DNA of 64,000 nucleotides from the NCBI RefSeq assembly GCF_001687605.2, contig NZ_CP016539.2:1580501-1644500 (forward strand), read 5' to 3'. The translations under genes and the position numbers were made by a program. The notes below the pieces were generated by a model that worked only from the letters and a program-made list of their open reading frames with translations, searched no databases and was not told the DNA's origin. Positions 1 through 9,826 of this stretch are shown here, piece after piece (positions within the stretch are counted from its first letter, which is position 1; each line of letters begins with the position of its first letter). The stretch is from Planococcus plakortidis (GTDB lineage: Bacteria > Bacillota > Bacilli > Bacillales_A > Planococcaceae).

Positions 1-600
1 ACTGCAACACTGATGAAGGCCGCGCTCAATGCCGATTACGGCCTTCGCACCGGATCGGTATTGTCACATGTAGCGGCTTTCGAGGTCGAAGGCTATGACA
101 GGCTCATTTTCGTAACCGATGCCGGCATGAACCTCGAACCGTCGCTTCAGGAAAAAGCGCAGATCATCCGCAATGCGGTCCAGGTGGCGCGGGCGAATGG
201 TGTCGAACTGCCGATCGTGGCTGCGCTCGCGGCGGTGGAAGTCGTCAATCCTGCCATGCAGGCGACTCTGGATGCCGCCGCGCTGGCCGCCATGAACAAA
301 CGCGGGCAGATTACCGATTGCATCGTCGATGGGCCGCTCGCCCTGGACAACGCCATCTCCGTGGAAGCGGCAAAGCATAAACGCATCGAAGGGGACACAG
401 CGGGGCATGCAGACATCCTGTTGGTGCCAAACATCGAAGCAGGAAATATCCTCTATAAATCACTTGTCTATTTTTCGAAAGCCAAAGTCGGCGGCATCAT
501 TGCAGGCGCAAAAGCGCCGATCGTCTTGACATCGCGCGCCGACAGTGCAGAAAGCAAATTATTCTCTCTCGCTTTAGCATTGCGCTCAGCGACTCTATAA
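1..600 (+). CDS. ptb: Phosphate butyryltransferase, 5' truncated by window
   Basis: The frame is open from base 1, so the last 199 residues of a roughly 300-residue protein are present. Known role of the family: transfers the acyl group of butyryl-, isobutyryl- or isovaleryl-CoA to phosphate, in the cytosol. The sequence has family blocks GPLALDNAIS and DILLVPNIEAGNILYKSL. It is the first gene of a ptb-bcd-buk-lpdV-bkd cluster, 75 nt ahead of leucine dehydrogenase. Paired with butyrate kinase it would make branched short-chain acids and ATP from acyl-CoA. The promoter and any BkdR-type activator lie outside the window. Confidence 0.95.
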   Translation, partial: TATLMKAALNADYGLRTGSVLSHVAAFEVEGYDRLIFVTDAGMNLEPSLQEKAQIIRNAVQVARANGVELPIVAALAAVEVVNPAMQATLDAAALAAMNKRGQITDCIVDGPLALDNAISVEAAKHKRIEGDTAGHADILLVPNIEAGNILYKSLVYFSKAKVGGIIAGAKAPIVLTSRADSAESKLFSLALALRSATL

Positions 601-675
601 AAGCAGCGTCTATTCAACAGATCGCTGCCCATTAAAATTTTTGCCAAAATCAGCAGAAACCACTAGGAGGAATTT

Positions 676-1779
676 ATGATGGAAATTTTCAAAAAAATGG
701 AAGAACACGACTACGAGCAATTGGTATTTTGCCAGGACAAAAACTCAGGGCTGAAAGCCATCATCTGCATCCACGATACGACTCTTGGGCCGGCTCTTGG
801 CGGCACACGCATGTGGAACTATGAGACTGAAGAAGAGGCGATTGAAGACGCGATCCGCCTAGGGCGCGGCATGACGTACAAAAACGCAGCTGCGGGGCTT
901 AACCTCGGCGGCGGCAAGACCGTCATCATCGGCGATCCGCTGAAAGACAAAAATGAAGAAATGTTCCGCGCTTTCGGCCGTTTCATCCAAGGCTTGAACG
1001 GCCGTTACATCACGGCTGAAGATGTGGGGACGACTGTCGCCGATATGGACATGATCCACGAAGAAACGGATTTCGTTACAGGCATCTCGCCGGCATTCGG
1101 TTCATCCGGCAATCCGTCCCCTGTCACTGCGTACGGCGCATACATCGGCATGAAAGCTGCTGCGATGGAAGCTTACGGCGACGATTCACTTGAAGGCAAA
1201 ACAGTGGCAGTGCAAGGCGTCGGTAACGTCGCGTATCCACTATGTGAGTACTTGCACAAGGAAGGCGCGAAATTGATCGTCACAGACATCAATAAAGAAG
1301 CGGTTCAGCGTGCAGTGGAGGCATTCGGCGCAACTGCAGTCGAGCCTAACGAAATCTATTCGCAGGATGCGGATATCTTTGCGCCATGTGCTATGGGAGC
1401 GATCATCAACGATGAGACGATTCCTCAATTGAAAGTCAAAGTAGTTGCAGGCTCTGCCAACAACCAGTTGAAAGAAGAACGCCACGGCGATGAACTCGAA
1501 GCACGCGGCATCGTTTACGCACCGGATTTCGTCATCAACTCAGGCGGCGTCATCAACGTAGCGGATGAGCTTTACGGCTACAACAACGAACGCGCCATGA
1601 AACGCGTTGAAACGATCTACGACAGCATCACGCGCATCTTCGAAATCGCTAAACGCGACGGGATCCCGAGCTATATCGCTGCTGAGCGCATGGCTGAAGA
1701 GCGTATCGAACGCGTCCGTAATTCCAGAAGCCAATTCCTGCGCAGCGGCCACGGCCACGATATCTTGAGCAGACGCTAA
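676..1779 (+). CDS. bcd: Leucine dehydrogenase
   Basis: NAD-dependent oxidative deamination of leucine, isoleucine and valine to the 2-oxo acids that feed the downstream dehydrogenase complex. The 367-residue length is typical. Visible motifs are LGGTRMW near residue 41, the substrate lysine in TYKNAAAGL (K69), the catalytic lysine in LGGGKT (K81) and the Rossmann loop [10 protein letters not shown] near residue 180. An AGGAGG site at 665-670 precedes ATG-ATG; the first ATG (676) is used here, but the second one codon later is equally possible. It belongs to the bkd operon, with 27 nt to buk. Confidence 0.96.
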   Translation: MMEIFKKMEEHDYEQLVFCQDKNSGLKAIICIHDTTLGPALGGTRMWNYETEEEAIEDAIRLGRGMTYKNAAAGLNLGGGKTVIIGDPLKDKNEEMFRAFGRFIQGLNGRYITAEDVGTTVADMDMIHEETDFVTGISPAFGSSGNPSPVTAYGAYIGMKAAAMEAYGDDSLEGKTVAVQGVGNVAYPLCEYLHKEGAKLIVTDINKEAVQRAVEAFGATAVEPNEIYSQDADIFAPCAMGAIINDETIPQLKVKVVAGSANNQLKEERHGDELEARGIVYAPDFVINSGGVINVADELYGYNNERAMKRVETIYDSITRIFEIAKRDGIPSYIAAERMAEERIERVRNSRSQFLRSGHGHDILSRR

Positions 1780-1806
1780 CCAGAAGGAAGAAATGGAGGA
1801 ATCGAT

Positions 1807-2892
1807 GTGCAAAAACAGCTGAATCGAATTCTGGTCATTAACCCCGGCTCAACTTCGACAAAGATCGGCGTTTTTGACAACGATGTCCAGATCCTTGAAA
1901 AAACAATCCGCCACTCAACAGAAGAGCTGGCGGATTTCCCTGCCATTATTGACCAGTTCCAATTCAGGAAACAAAACATATTGGAAGCGCTGGATGAAGA
2001 AGGCATGAACGTCTCGAAACTTTCTGCCGTATGCGGAAGGGGCGGCTTGTTGCGGCCGATCGAAGGCGGCACTTACGCTGTCAATGAAGCGATGCTGGAG
2101 GATTTACGCGAAGGCTATTCGGGCCAGCACGCTTCCAACCTCGGCGGCATCATCGCCCATGAAATTGCCGAAGGATTGAACATCCCGGCATTTATTGTCG
2201 ATCCGGTGGTGGTTGATGAATTAGCGCCTATTGCACGTGTTTCCGGCTTTTCATTAATTGAACGCAAATCGATTTTCCATGCCCTCAACCAAAAAGCGGT
2301 CGCAAGACGCTATGCCAAAGAGACAGGGCGGGCATACCAGGACCTGCGCCTCATCGTTACACATATGGGCGGAGGCATCACGGTCGGCGTGCATGAAGGC
2401 GGCAAAGTCGTCGACGTCAATAATGGCTTGCACGGCGATGGCCCTTTCAGCCCGGAGCGGGCAGGCACCGTGCCGGCGGGTGATTTGGTCGAACTGTGCT
2501 TTTCCGGACAATATTATCGTCATGAGATCATGAAAAAGCTCGTCGGGCAAGGCGGGTTGGTCGGTTATCTCGGCACGAACGACGCAGTGACGGTCGAAAA
2601 ACGCATCCAAAAAGGCGATAAGGAAGCCGCCTTGATTTACGAGGCGATGGCTTATCAAGTCGCCAAGGAAATCGGTTCTGCAAGTGCCGTATTGAAAGGG
2701 CAGGTCGATGCCATCATCCTGACCGGCGGCTTGGCTTATGGAAAAGAGTTCGTCAAATCGATTTCTGACCGAATTTCATGGATTGCCGACGTGGTGATTC
2801 ACCCCGGCGAAAACGAATTGCAAGCGCTCGCAGAAGGCGCCAGCCGGGTACTCGACGGCGAAGAACAAGCTCGAATCTATCCAAACGGTTAA
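1807..2892 (+). CDS. buk: Butyrate kinase
   Basis: Acetokinase-family (ASKHA fold) enzyme converting acyl-phosphate plus ADP to free acid plus ATP, the partner of Ptb. The N-terminus [14 protein letters not shown] is the family's phosphate-1 loop, and [11 protein letters not shown] around residue 180 is a second conserved block. Length 361 is normal. The start is GTG 1807, six bases after GGAGGA; an overlapping ATG at 1805 is out of frame. It sits between bcd and lpdV with short gaps, which supports one transcript. Confidence 0.95.
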   Translation: MQKQLNRILVINPGSTSTKIGVFDNDVQILEKTIRHSTEELADFPAIIDQFQFRKQNILEALDEEGMNVSKLSAVCGRGGLLRPIEGGTYAVNEAMLEDLREGYSGQHASNLGGIIAHEIAEGLNIPAFIVDPVVVDELAPIARVSGFSLIERKSIFHALNQKAVARRYAKETGRAYQDLRLIVTHMGGGITVGVHEGGKVVDVNNGLHGDGPFSPERAGTVPAGDLVELCFSGQYYRHEIMKKLVGQGGLVGYLGTNDAVTVEKRIQKGDKEAALIYEAMAYQVAKEIGSASAVLKGQVDAIILTGGLAYGKEFVKSISDRISWIADVVIHPGENELQALAEGASRVLDGEEQARIYPNG

Positions 2893-2915
2893 CCATTCCA
2901 AAGGAGGAATACCCA

Positions 2916-4343
2916 ATGGCTCAAAATTACGATGTCGTCATTCTAGGCGGCGGTACGGGCGGCTATGTAGCGGCAATCCGCTCAGCCCAGCTCGGCCTCA
3001 AAACTGCGATTGTCGAAAAAGGCAATCTGGGCGGCACATGCCTGCATAAAGGCTGTATCCCGAGTAAAGCATTGCTCCGCAGTGCGGAAGTTTATGCGAC
3101 GACGAAAAACCATGCGGCTGATTTCGGCGTCAATACCGGGGAAGTTTCACTCGATTTCTCTCGCGTCCAACAGCGCAAACAAGGGATCGTCGACCAGCTT
3201 CATGCCGGTGTCCAAGGCTTGATGAAAAAAGGTAAGATCGATGTCTATGAAGGCATCGGCCGCATTCTCGGCCCATCGATCTTCTCGCCGAGCCCTGGAA
3301 CCATCTCCGTCGAGATGAACAACGGAGAAGAAAATGAAATGCTCATCCCGAACAATGTCATCATCGCAACCGGATCACGCCCGCGGACATTGCCAGGTCT
3401 TGAGATCGACGGGGAATTCGTCATGAGCTCAGATGAAGCACTTGCCATGAGCGAATTGCCGAAATCCATTTTGATCGTCGGAGGCGGTGTCATCGGAATC
3501 GAATGGGCATCGATGCTCAACGATTTCGGCGTTGACGTGACGGTTCTCGAATATGCGGACCGCATCATCCCGACCGAAGATAAAGACATTTCAAAGGAAA
3601 TGCAGAAATTATTGAAGAAAAAAGGGATAAACTTCGCCACAAGTGCCAAAGTCTTGCCGGAAACAGTCGAAAAAGGCGATGGCCAAGTGTCGATCCAGGC
3701 AGAAATCAACGGCAGCAATGAATCATTCACTGCCGATAAAATGCTGGTCTCGGTCGGACGCCAAGCGAATGTGGAGAATATCGGGATCGAAAACACGGAC
3801 ATCCTTGTTGAGAATGGTTTCATCCAAGTGAAGAACACATTCCAGACGAAAGAATCCCATATTTACGCAATCGGTGACGTCATCGGCGGCCTGCAGCTTG
3901 CACACGTCGCGTCACATGAAGGCATCACGGCTGTCGAGCATATTAAAGGCAATGCACCGCACGCCATCGATTACGATTTGGTCTCCCGTTGCATCTACTC
4001 GAATCCGGAAGCGGCAAGTGTCGGCATTACGGAAGACCAGGCGAAAGAGCAAGGCTATGATGTGAAAACCGGGAAATTCTCATTCAAGGCAATTGGCAAA
4101 GCGCTGGTCTACGGGGAATCGGATGGTTTCGTCAAGATCATTGCGGATAAAGAAACGAATGATATCCTCGGCGTGCACATGATCGGGCCGCATGTCACGG
4201 ACATGATCTCGGAAGCCGGGCTTGCGATGGTACTTGACGCAACGCCATGGGAAATTGCAGATACGATCCACCCGCACCCGACGCTTTCAGAGGTCATGGG
4301 CGAAGCAGCTTTAGCCGTAGACGGCAAAGCGATCCATAGTTAA
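2916..4343 (+). CDS. lpdV: Dihydrolipoyl dehydrogenase (E3) of the branched-chain complex
   Basis: FAD enzyme that reoxidises the dihydrolipoyl arm of E2 with NAD. 475 residues. The FAD loop GGGTGG is at 11-16, the redox disulfide in GGTCLHKGC (C42, C47), the NAD loop VGGGVIGIEW near 188, and the C-terminal His-Glu pair is in HPHPTLSE. The frame is open upstream to 2778, but AAGGAGG at 2901-2907 fixes ATG 2916, which also gives the usual MAQNYDVVILGGG start. A dedicated E3 inside a bkd operon is the B. subtilis arrangement. Confidence 0.96.
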   Translation: MAQNYDVVILGGGTGGYVAAIRSAQLGLKTAIVEKGNLGGTCLHKGCIPSKALLRSAEVYATTKNHAADFGVNTGEVSLDFSRVQQRKQGIVDQLHAGVQGLMKKGKIDVYEGIGRILGPSIFSPSPGTISVEMNNGEENEMLIPNNVIIATGSRPRTLPGLEIDGEFVMSSDEALAMSELPKSILIVGGGVIGIEWASMLNDFGVDVTVLEYADRIIPTEDKDISKEMQKLLKKKGINFATSAKVLPETVEKGDGQVSIQAEINGSNESFTADKMLVSVGRQANVENIGIENTDILVENGFIQVKNTFQTKESHIYAIGDVIGGLQLAHVASHEGITAVEHIKGNAPHAIDYDLVSRCIYSNPEAASVGITEDQAKEQGYDVKTGKFSFKAIGKALVYGESDGFVKIIADKETNDILGVHMIGPHVTDMISEAGLAMVLDATPWEIADTIHPHPTLSEVMGEAALAVDGKAIHS

Positions 4344-4356
4344 AGGAGGAAATTCA

Positions 4357-5361
4357 ATGGCTACGAAACACGAAGAAGTAGGATTGACGAACGAAGATGT
4401 CTTGAAAATATATGAAACGATGTTGACGGCACGCCGCGTCGATGAACGCATGTGGCTCCTGAACCGCGCCGGTAAAATTCCTTTCGTCATTTCTTGCCAA
4501 GGGCAGGAGGCGGCACAGGTCGGGGCGGCTTATGCGCTCGATAACACGAAAGATTACGTTGCGCCGTATTACCGCGACCTTGGCGTCGTCCTCCATTTCG
4601 GGATGACACCGAAAGAATTGATGCTGTCGGCTTTTGCCAAAGCAGAAGATCCGAACTCAGGCGGCCGCCAGATGCCCGGGCATTTCGGCCAGAAGAAAAA
4701 CCGCATCCTGACAGGTTCTTCTCCTGTAACGACACAGCTCCCTCACGCAGTGGGCGTCGCGCTTGCAGGGAAAATGAAGAAGAAGGATTTTATCACATTC
4801 AACACGCTCGGTGAAGGATCTTCCAACCAAGGCGATTTCCATGAAGGCTTGAACTTTGCAGGTGTCCATAAATTGCCGGTCATCACGATGGTCGAAAACA
4901 ACCGCTATGCGATTTCCGTGCCATTCGACCGCCAAGTGGCGAGCAAGAGCGTTTCAGACCGCGCGGCAAGCTACGGCATGCCAGGCGTGACGATTGACGG
5001 AAACGACCCGATCGAAGTTTACAAGCACGTGAAAGAAGCGGCAGACCGCGCACGCAATGGCGAAGGCCCGAGCCTGATCGAGACGGTCTCGGAACGCATG
5101 ACGGCCCACTCATCAGACGATGACCACCGCCAATACCGTTCTGCGGATGAGCTTGCGGCACAGAAAGAAAAAGACCCGATCCTGTTGTTCGGTGCTTATT
5201 TGAAAGAAAATGGCATCATGGATGATGCACTCGAAAAAGAAATCAACGACCGCATCATGGCTCTTGTCAACGAAGCGACGGATTATGCAGAAAATGCACC
5301 GTATGCAAAAGCGGAAGATGCATTGAAATATGTCTATGCAGAAGAAGGAGGAAACGAATAA
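4357..5361 (+). CDS. bkdAA: Branched-chain 2-oxo acid dehydrogenase E1 alpha
   Basis: Thiamine-diphosphate-dependent decarboxylase subunit of the complex that oxidises 2-oxoisocaproate, 2-oxoisovalerate and 2-oxo-3-methylvalerate. The ThDP motif runs from GEGSSNQGDFHEG to ENNRYA near residues 150-190. Length 334 is typical. An AAAGGAGG site lies just before ATG 4357. Its TAA overlaps the ATG of bkdAB by one base, consistent with translational coupling of the two E1 chains. Products also prime branched-chain fatty acid synthesis in Bacilli (family knowledge). Confidence 0.96.
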   Translation: MATKHEEVGLTNEDVLKIYETMLTARRVDERMWLLNRAGKIPFVISCQGQEAAQVGAAYALDNTKDYVAPYYRDLGVVLHFGMTPKELMLSAFAKAEDPNSGGRQMPGHFGQKKNRILTGSSPVTTQLPHAVGVALAGKMKKKDFITFNTLGEGSSNQGDFHEGLNFAGVHKLPVITMVENNRYAISVPFDRQVASKSVSDRAASYGMPGVTIDGNDPIEVYKHVKEAADRARNGEGPSLIETVSERMTAHSSDDDHRQYRSADELAAQKEKDPILLFGAYLKENGIMDDALEKEINDRIMALVNEATDYAENAPYAKAEDALKYVYAEEGGNE

Positions 5362-6344
5362 TGGCGGTTATGAGTTATATCGATGCCATCACGCTGGCCA
5401 TGAAAGAAGAAATGGCGCGTGACGAAAACGTTTTCGTACTTGGGGAAGATGTCGGTAAGAAAGGCGGCGTCTTCAAAGCGACTCAAGGGCTCTACGACGA
5501 ATTCGGCGAAGACCGCGTAGTCGACACGCCACTCGCTGAATCAGCCATTGCCGGAGTCGGGATCGGCGCGGCCATGTACGGCCTGCGCCCGATCGCTGAA
5601 TTCCAGTTCGCAGATTTCATCATGCCGGCAGTCAACCAGATCATTTCGGAAGCTTCCCGCATCCGTTACCGTTCGAACAATGATTGGTCCTGCCCGATTG
5701 TCTTCCGTGCGCCTTTCGGCGGGGGCGTCCACGGCGCATTGTACCACTCTCAGTCGGTTGAGGCGGTATTCGCAAACCAGCCTGGATTGAAAATCGTCAT
5801 CCCGTCCAACCCGTATGACGCTAAAGGGCTTTTGAAAGCCGCGATCCGCGATGAAGACCCGGTCATGTTCTTTGAACACAAACGTGCTTACCGCCTGATC
5901 AAAGGCGAAGTGCCGGAAGACGATTACACAATCGAAATCGGGAAGGCCGACGTCAAGCGTGAAGGGGAAGACATCACGGTCATCACTTACGGCCTGGCTG
6001 TCAACTTCGCGTTGCAAGCAGCCGAACGCCTGGCAGAAGACGGCTATTCAGCGCATATCCTCGATTTGCGCACGATCTATCCGCTGGACAAAGAGGCCAT
6101 CATCGAAGCGGCGAAAAAGACTGGTAAAGTCCTCCTGGTCACTGAAGACAATAAAGAAGGAAGCATCATCGGCGAAGTGGCAGCGATCATTGCAGAAAAC
6201 TGCCTATTCGACCTTGACGCACCGATCAAGCGCCTCGCTGGGCCGGACGTCCCGGCGATGCCATACGCACCGACCATGGAAAAATTCTTCATGATCAACC
6301 CGGACAAAGTAGAAAAAGCCATGAGAGAACTAGCCGAGTTTTAA
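5361..6344 (+). CDS. bkdAB: Branched-chain 2-oxo acid dehydrogenase E1 beta
   Basis: Second E1 chain, 327 residues, transketolase pyrimidine-binding domain (about 1-190) followed by a transketolase C-terminal domain. Conserved stretches are ALGEDVGKKGGVF, DTPLAESAI, FQFADFIMPA and HSQSVEAVF. The start codon overlaps the stop of bkdAA (TAATG). After its stop there are 341 bases of repeat DNA before bkdB, so the E2 gene is separated from E1 unlike in B. subtilis, where the spacing is short. Confidence 0.96.
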   Translation: MAVMSYIDAITLAMKEEMARDENVFVLGEDVGKKGGVFKATQGLYDEFGEDRVVDTPLAESAIAGVGIGAAMYGLRPIAEFQFADFIMPAVNQIISEASRIRYRSNNDWSCPIVFRAPFGGGVHGALYHSQSVEAVFANQPGLKIVIPSNPYDAKGLLKAAIRDEDPVMFFEHKRAYRLIKGEVPEDDYTIEIGKADVKREGEDITVITYGLAVNFALQAAERLAEDGYSAHILDLRTIYPLDKEAIIEAAKKTGKVLLVTEDNKEGSIIGEVAAIIAENCLFDLDAPIKRLAGPDVPAMPYAPTMEKFFMINPDKVEKAMRELAEF

Positions 6345-6465
6345 GAAGAAAAGCGGAAATGGCCGTCTAGCTTCGACAGGCATAAAGCAGGCTGGCGAAG
6401 CGGCGCTTTTTTGCCGCACAGCCAGAATGATTTATGACCCGAGAAGCTGGCCGTTGGAGCTGGAC
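6344..6465 (+). repeat. Structured palindromic repeat, unit 1
   Basis: About 122 bases opening with AGAAGAAAAGCGGA and closing with GAGCTGGAC. Outer helix: GGCC-gtct-AGCTTC at 6361-6374 pairs with GAAGCTGGCC at 6443-6452, leaving gtct as a bulge. Inner helices: CATAAA 6381-6386 with TTTATG 6431-6436, and a GCGGC/GCCGC hairpin near 6400. Unit 2 has the same architecture with different bases. It resembles intergenic repeats common in Bacillales (recollection, not checked). Confidence 0.75.
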
Positions 6466-6589
6466 AGAAGAAAAGCGGAGTTGCCCATCTAGCCCCGACA
6501 AGCGCTGGAGGTCACGCCAGCACTGGCGTTCTTTGCCAGTGCAGGTGGGGCCGAAGCGACCTCGAGGGGCTGGGCAACGAAGCTGGACA
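6466..6589 (+). repeat. Structured palindromic repeat, unit 2
   Basis: Second copy, about 124 bases, same start and end motifs. GTTGCCC-atct-AGCCCC at 6480-6496 pairs with GGGGCTGGGCAAC at 6566-6578, again with a four-base bulge. GAGGTC 6508-6513 pairs with GACCTC 6558-6563, and CACTGGC/GCCAGTG forms the apical hairpin. Base changes relative to unit 1 are compensated on the other arm. Confidence 0.75.
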
Positions 6590-6650
6590 AAAGAAAAGCG
6601 AAAACGGCCGTTTAGCTTCGACAGGCATAAGACGAACCGGCGAAATATAG
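6590..6650 (+). repeat. Structured palindromic repeat, unit 3 (left half only)
   Basis: Third copy containing only the left part: AAAAGAAAAGCGAAAA, then GGCC-gttt-AGCTTCGACA and GGCATAAGACGAACCGGCG. The right arm is missing and bkdB's ribosome site follows, so this unit is truncated. Confidence 0.65.
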
Positions 6651-6685
6651 AGGCATGCAATACAGATTGAAAAGGAGGAACCCCT

Positions 6686-8032
6686 TTGGCTATTGAAAAA
6701 ATCACGATGCCGCAACTAGGCGAGAGTGTAACAGAAGGCACAATCGAAAAATGGCTCGTCCAGCCAGGCGATCACGTAAATAAGTATGATCCGTTGGCGG
6801 AAGTCAATACTGATAAAGTAACCGCAGAAGTCCCTTCATCCTTTACAGGAACGATCAAAGAGTTGATCGCTTCCGAAGGGGATACATTGGAAGTCGGCGA
6901 AGTGGTCTGCACAATCGAAACTGAGGGCGGAGATTCCGCGCCAGTCGAAGAGGCGAAGCCGGCTGAAGGCGAAAAAGCCAATGAAATGCCGGCTGCAGGC
7001 GCGGCACCAACGAAACAGCTTGAAGGCGAAAAAGGCTCCTCGAAACCAGCTAAACCTCAAGGCGGGAAAGCGCGCTATTCACCAGCCGTTCTCCGTCTTG
7101 CACAGGATCATGATATTGACTTGAACCAAGTCGAAGGATCCGGAAACGAAGGCCGCATCACCCGCAAGGACCTGCTGCAATTGATCGAAAGCGGCAATAT
7201 CCCGCAAGCTGGCGGCAAAACGGCACAAGCTGCCGGAGCGACTGAAGCGGCAGAGCCTGTTCAACAAGCTGCACCGCAACAAGCGCCAACAGCGCCGGCA
7301 GCGAAGGAAGAGTCGATCGAATCGGCAACTGGCGATATCGAGATTCCGGTAACTGGCGTGCGTAAAGCGATTGCTGCGAATATGCTCAAGAGCAAGCACG
7401 AAGCGCCGCACGCTTGGATGATGATCGAAGTCGACGTGACAGACCTTGCACAGTTCCGCGATTCCATCAAAGGCGACTTCAAGAAAAAAGAAGGATTCAA
7501 CATCACGTATTTTGCGTTCTTCGTCAAAGCGATCTCCCAGGCCTTGAAAGAGTTCCCGATGATGAACTCGATGTGGGCGGGAGACAAGATCATCCAGAAG
7601 AAAGACATCAATATCTCGATTGCTGTCGCTTCGGATAACGCCTTGTTCGTACCGGTCATCAAAAATGCCGACGAAAAATCCGTCAAAGGCATTGGACGCG
7701 AAATCAACGAACTAGCGCAAAAAGCGCGCGCAGGGAAATTGAAATCGGCAGATATGCAAGGCGGCACTTTCACCGTCAACAACACCGGGTCATTCGGCTC
7801 AGTGCAGTCGATGGGAATCATCAACCATCCGCAAGCTGCCATCATCCAAGTCGAGTCGATCGTCAAGCGCCCTGTCATCATGCAAGGCGGAATGATCGCC
7901 CCACGCGACATGGTCAACTTGTGCTTATCGCTCGATCACCGTGTCCTCGATGGCCTTGTCTGCGGGCAATTCCTGGCACGCGTCAAAGAAATCCTTGAAA
8001 AGATGAACAAAGAGAATACATCTGTTTATTGA
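6686..8032 (+). CDS. bkdB: Lipoamide acyltransferase (E2) of the branched-chain complex
   Basis: Core of the complex: carries the acyl group on lipoyl-lysine and transfers it to CoA. Domains in order are a lipoyl domain (1-77, modified K44 in NTDKVTAE), an Ala/Pro/Glu-rich linker, an E1/E3-binding domain (about 128-165), a second linker and the catalytic acyltransferase domain ending with LSLDHRVLDG (H418). 448 residues. Start is TTG 6686 after AAAGGAGG at 6671-6678. A terminator follows, closing the operon. Confidence 0.96.
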   Translation: MAIEKITMPQLGESVTEGTIEKWLVQPGDHVNKYDPLAEVNTDKVTAEVPSSFTGTIKELIASEGDTLEVGEVVCTIETEGGDSAPVEEAKPAEGEKANEMPAAGAAPTKQLEGEKGSSKPAKPQGGKARYSPAVLRLAQDHDIDLNQVEGSGNEGRITRKDLLQLIESGNIPQAGGKTAQAAGATEAAEPVQQAAPQQAPTAPAAKEESIESATGDIEIPVTGVRKAIAANMLKSKHEAPHAWMMIEVDVTDLAQFRDSIKGDFKKKEGFNITYFAFFVKAISQALKEFPMMNSMWAGDKIIQKKDINISIAVASDNALFVPVIKNADEKSVKGIGREINELAQKARAGKLKSADMQGGTFTVNNTGSFGSVQSMGIINHPQAAIIQVESIVKRPVIMQGGMIAPRDMVNLCLSLDHRVLDGLVCGQFLARVKEILEKMNKENTSVY

Positions 8033-8035
8033 TGA

Positions 8036-8070
8036 AAAGTTTGGAGTCTTCGGACTTCAAACTTTTTTTT
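8036..8070 (+). terminator. Intrinsic terminator after bkdB
   Basis: AAAGTTTGGAGTC and GGACTTCAAACTTT form a 13-bp stem with one mismatch, followed by a run of eight T. It ends the ptb-bkdB transcript. Confidence 0.9.
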
Positions 8071-8131
8071 ACTTTCAGTAACTTGCTGCGTCAGGTAAAA
8101 TGGAGTCAGAAAGCTTTGAGGAGGGAATAGT

Positions 8132-9826
8132 TTGACGATTGAATCGATGAAGAACATTCAGTTTCCGGAGCATACATATGAAGAATGGAAACAAGCAGCA
8201 GAAGCTGCATTGAAAGGCAAAGATTTTGAAAAGGTGATGAAAACCCGCACCATTGAGGACATCACCCTTGAACCCCTCTATACAAAAGAGATGCTGGAAC
8301 GCAGCGTATCCGATGTGGATGCGCAAGTGGCAGTAGTCCAAAGCGGAAAGTTCGGGCCTTCCTGGATCGTTGCCCAGGAAATCACTGCGCATGATGCCGA
8401 GGAGTTTCTGGCAGTGACGGAAGATGACCTATCCCGCGGCAATGAAGCGGTCGTCTATTCAGGCGCGCAGCCATTCGAATGGTCAGAAACGCAACTCGGA
8501 CGGCTTGCGGAATTAATTGTCCGTTACCCGATTTATTTTAAAGTGACCGAAGACGAAGACCCGATTTTGCGAGTGTTCGATAAGCTGTCAGCCGAACAGC
8601 GGTCGGCTGTTGAAGGAGTGATTTTCACGGAAGAACCGATCGAGGCACCGGAGAATGTCCGGACCGGCTTGATCGACACATTGCCGACGCATAATGCCGG
8701 AGGAACGATCATCCATGAACTCGGTGTGGCACTTAGCATGATGGCCGAAACATTGAAACAACAAGACTTCGAATCAGCGGCCAAGAAATTCTGGATCCGT
8801 TTTGCGGTCGATACCCATTTCTTCCAGGAAATTTCCAAGATACGGGCATTCCGTGTATTATGGCACGCATTTTGTTCCGCTTACGGTCAACAAGCGCCGC
8901 GTATTCCTGTGTTTACGGAAACTTCAGTGCGTTCGTATTCCAAACTGGACCCTTACGTCAATTTACTGCGCGCTGGAAATGCGACATTCTCTGCCGTCCT
9001 GGCAGGGACCGATGGCCATACAGTGCATCCGCATGACTTCCTGACGGTTCCGACCGGCTCCAGCCGCCGCATTGCACGCAATGTCCAATTGGTCATTAAA
9101 GAAGAATCGCATGTTTCGCATGTCACGGATGCTGCGGCGGGTTCTTATTACATTGAAAGCCTGACCCGTGAGTATGTAGAAGGGGCATGGAAGTATTTCC
9201 TGGAAATCCAGGAAGCTGGCGGCTATTCAGAAGTGAAGCGGACCGGCTGGCTGACGGACGATATTCAGGCAAAATGGCTCGAACGCGAACAGCAAGTGGC
9301 CAATCGCAAAGCTTCCTTAATCGGGACGAATATTTACGCCAACCCACAGGAACCAGTGAAAGATGCGAAAATCGATGCTGCCCATCTTGAATACATGACA
9401 GCTAAACGCCTGGCGACGCCATTCGAGAAATTACGCGCAAAAAGCCGTGAAACGAGCGTGAAATCGGCTGTGGTCCTTCTAGAACCATTAAAAGCCGTGA
9501 AGCCGCAGGCAGATTTCGTGCAAGGTTTCCTTTCCGTCGCCGGAATCGAACCCGAGCTAAGCCCATATCTTTCATCTGCTGACGAAGTGAACCGCTATAT
9601 CCGTTCCGAAGAGCTGGATTACGCCGTTCTTTGCGGGAGCCGGGAAACCCTGGAGAAAATCATCCCGCAACTGGAAGTGAAAGCAGCTGTAGACGTCGCT
9701 GGAAAAATCGATGCCGAAACCTTGGAATCCTGGGAATCAAACGGCGTCCGCGACTCGCTGTATGCAGGGAAGCCGTTGATTGAGAAATTGGAAGCTGTTT
9801 TGTCACTTGGAAAGGAGGCGCTGTAA
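8132..9826 (+). CDS. mutA: Methylmalonyl-CoA mutase small (beta) subunit
   Basis: Non-catalytic partner of MutB in the heterodimeric mutase. 564 residues with the mutase barrel in the first two thirds (family block NVQLVIKEESHVSHVTDAA). The C-terminal cobalamin-like domain lacks the DxHxxG cobalt-ligand motif, as is usual for this subunit. Start is TTG 8132 after GAGGAGGG at 8118-8125; ATG 8147 is an alternative. Its stop abuts mutB's ATG with no gap. B. subtilis lacks this operon, so its position beside bkd is distinctive. Confidence 0.93.
   Translation: MTIESMKNIQFPEHTYEEWKQAAEAALKGKDFEKVMKTRTIEDITLEPLYTKEMLERSVSDVDAQVAVVQSGKFGPSWIVAQEITAHDAEEFLAVTEDDLSRGNEAVVYSGAQPFEWSETQLGRLAELIVRYPIYFKVTEDEDPILRVFDKLSAEQRSAVEGVIFTEEPIEAPENVRTGLIDTLPTHNAGGTIIHELGVALSMMAETLKQQDFESAAKKFWIRFAVDTHFFQEISKIRAFRVLWHAFCSAYGQQAPRIPVFTETSVRSYSKLDPYVNLLRAGNATFSAVLAGTDGHTVHPHDFLTVPTGSSRRIARNVQLVIKEESHVSHVTDAAAGSYYIESLTREYVEGAWKYFLEIQEAGGYSEVKRTGWLTDDIQAKWLEREQQVANRKASLIGTNIYANPQEPVKDAKIDAAHLEYMTAKRLATPFEKLRAKSRETSVKSAVVLLEPLKAVKPQADFVQGFLSVAGIEPELSPYLSSADEVNRYIRSEELDYAVLCGSRETLEKIIPQLEVKAAVDVAGKIDAETLESWESNGVRDSLYAGKPLIEKLEAVLSLGKEAL

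Noticed and set aside
2778-2915. Longer N-terminus for LpdV overlapping buk
   Set aside because: The upstream part is the buk 3' end read in another frame; AAGGAGG and the standard FAD-domain start fix ATG 2916.
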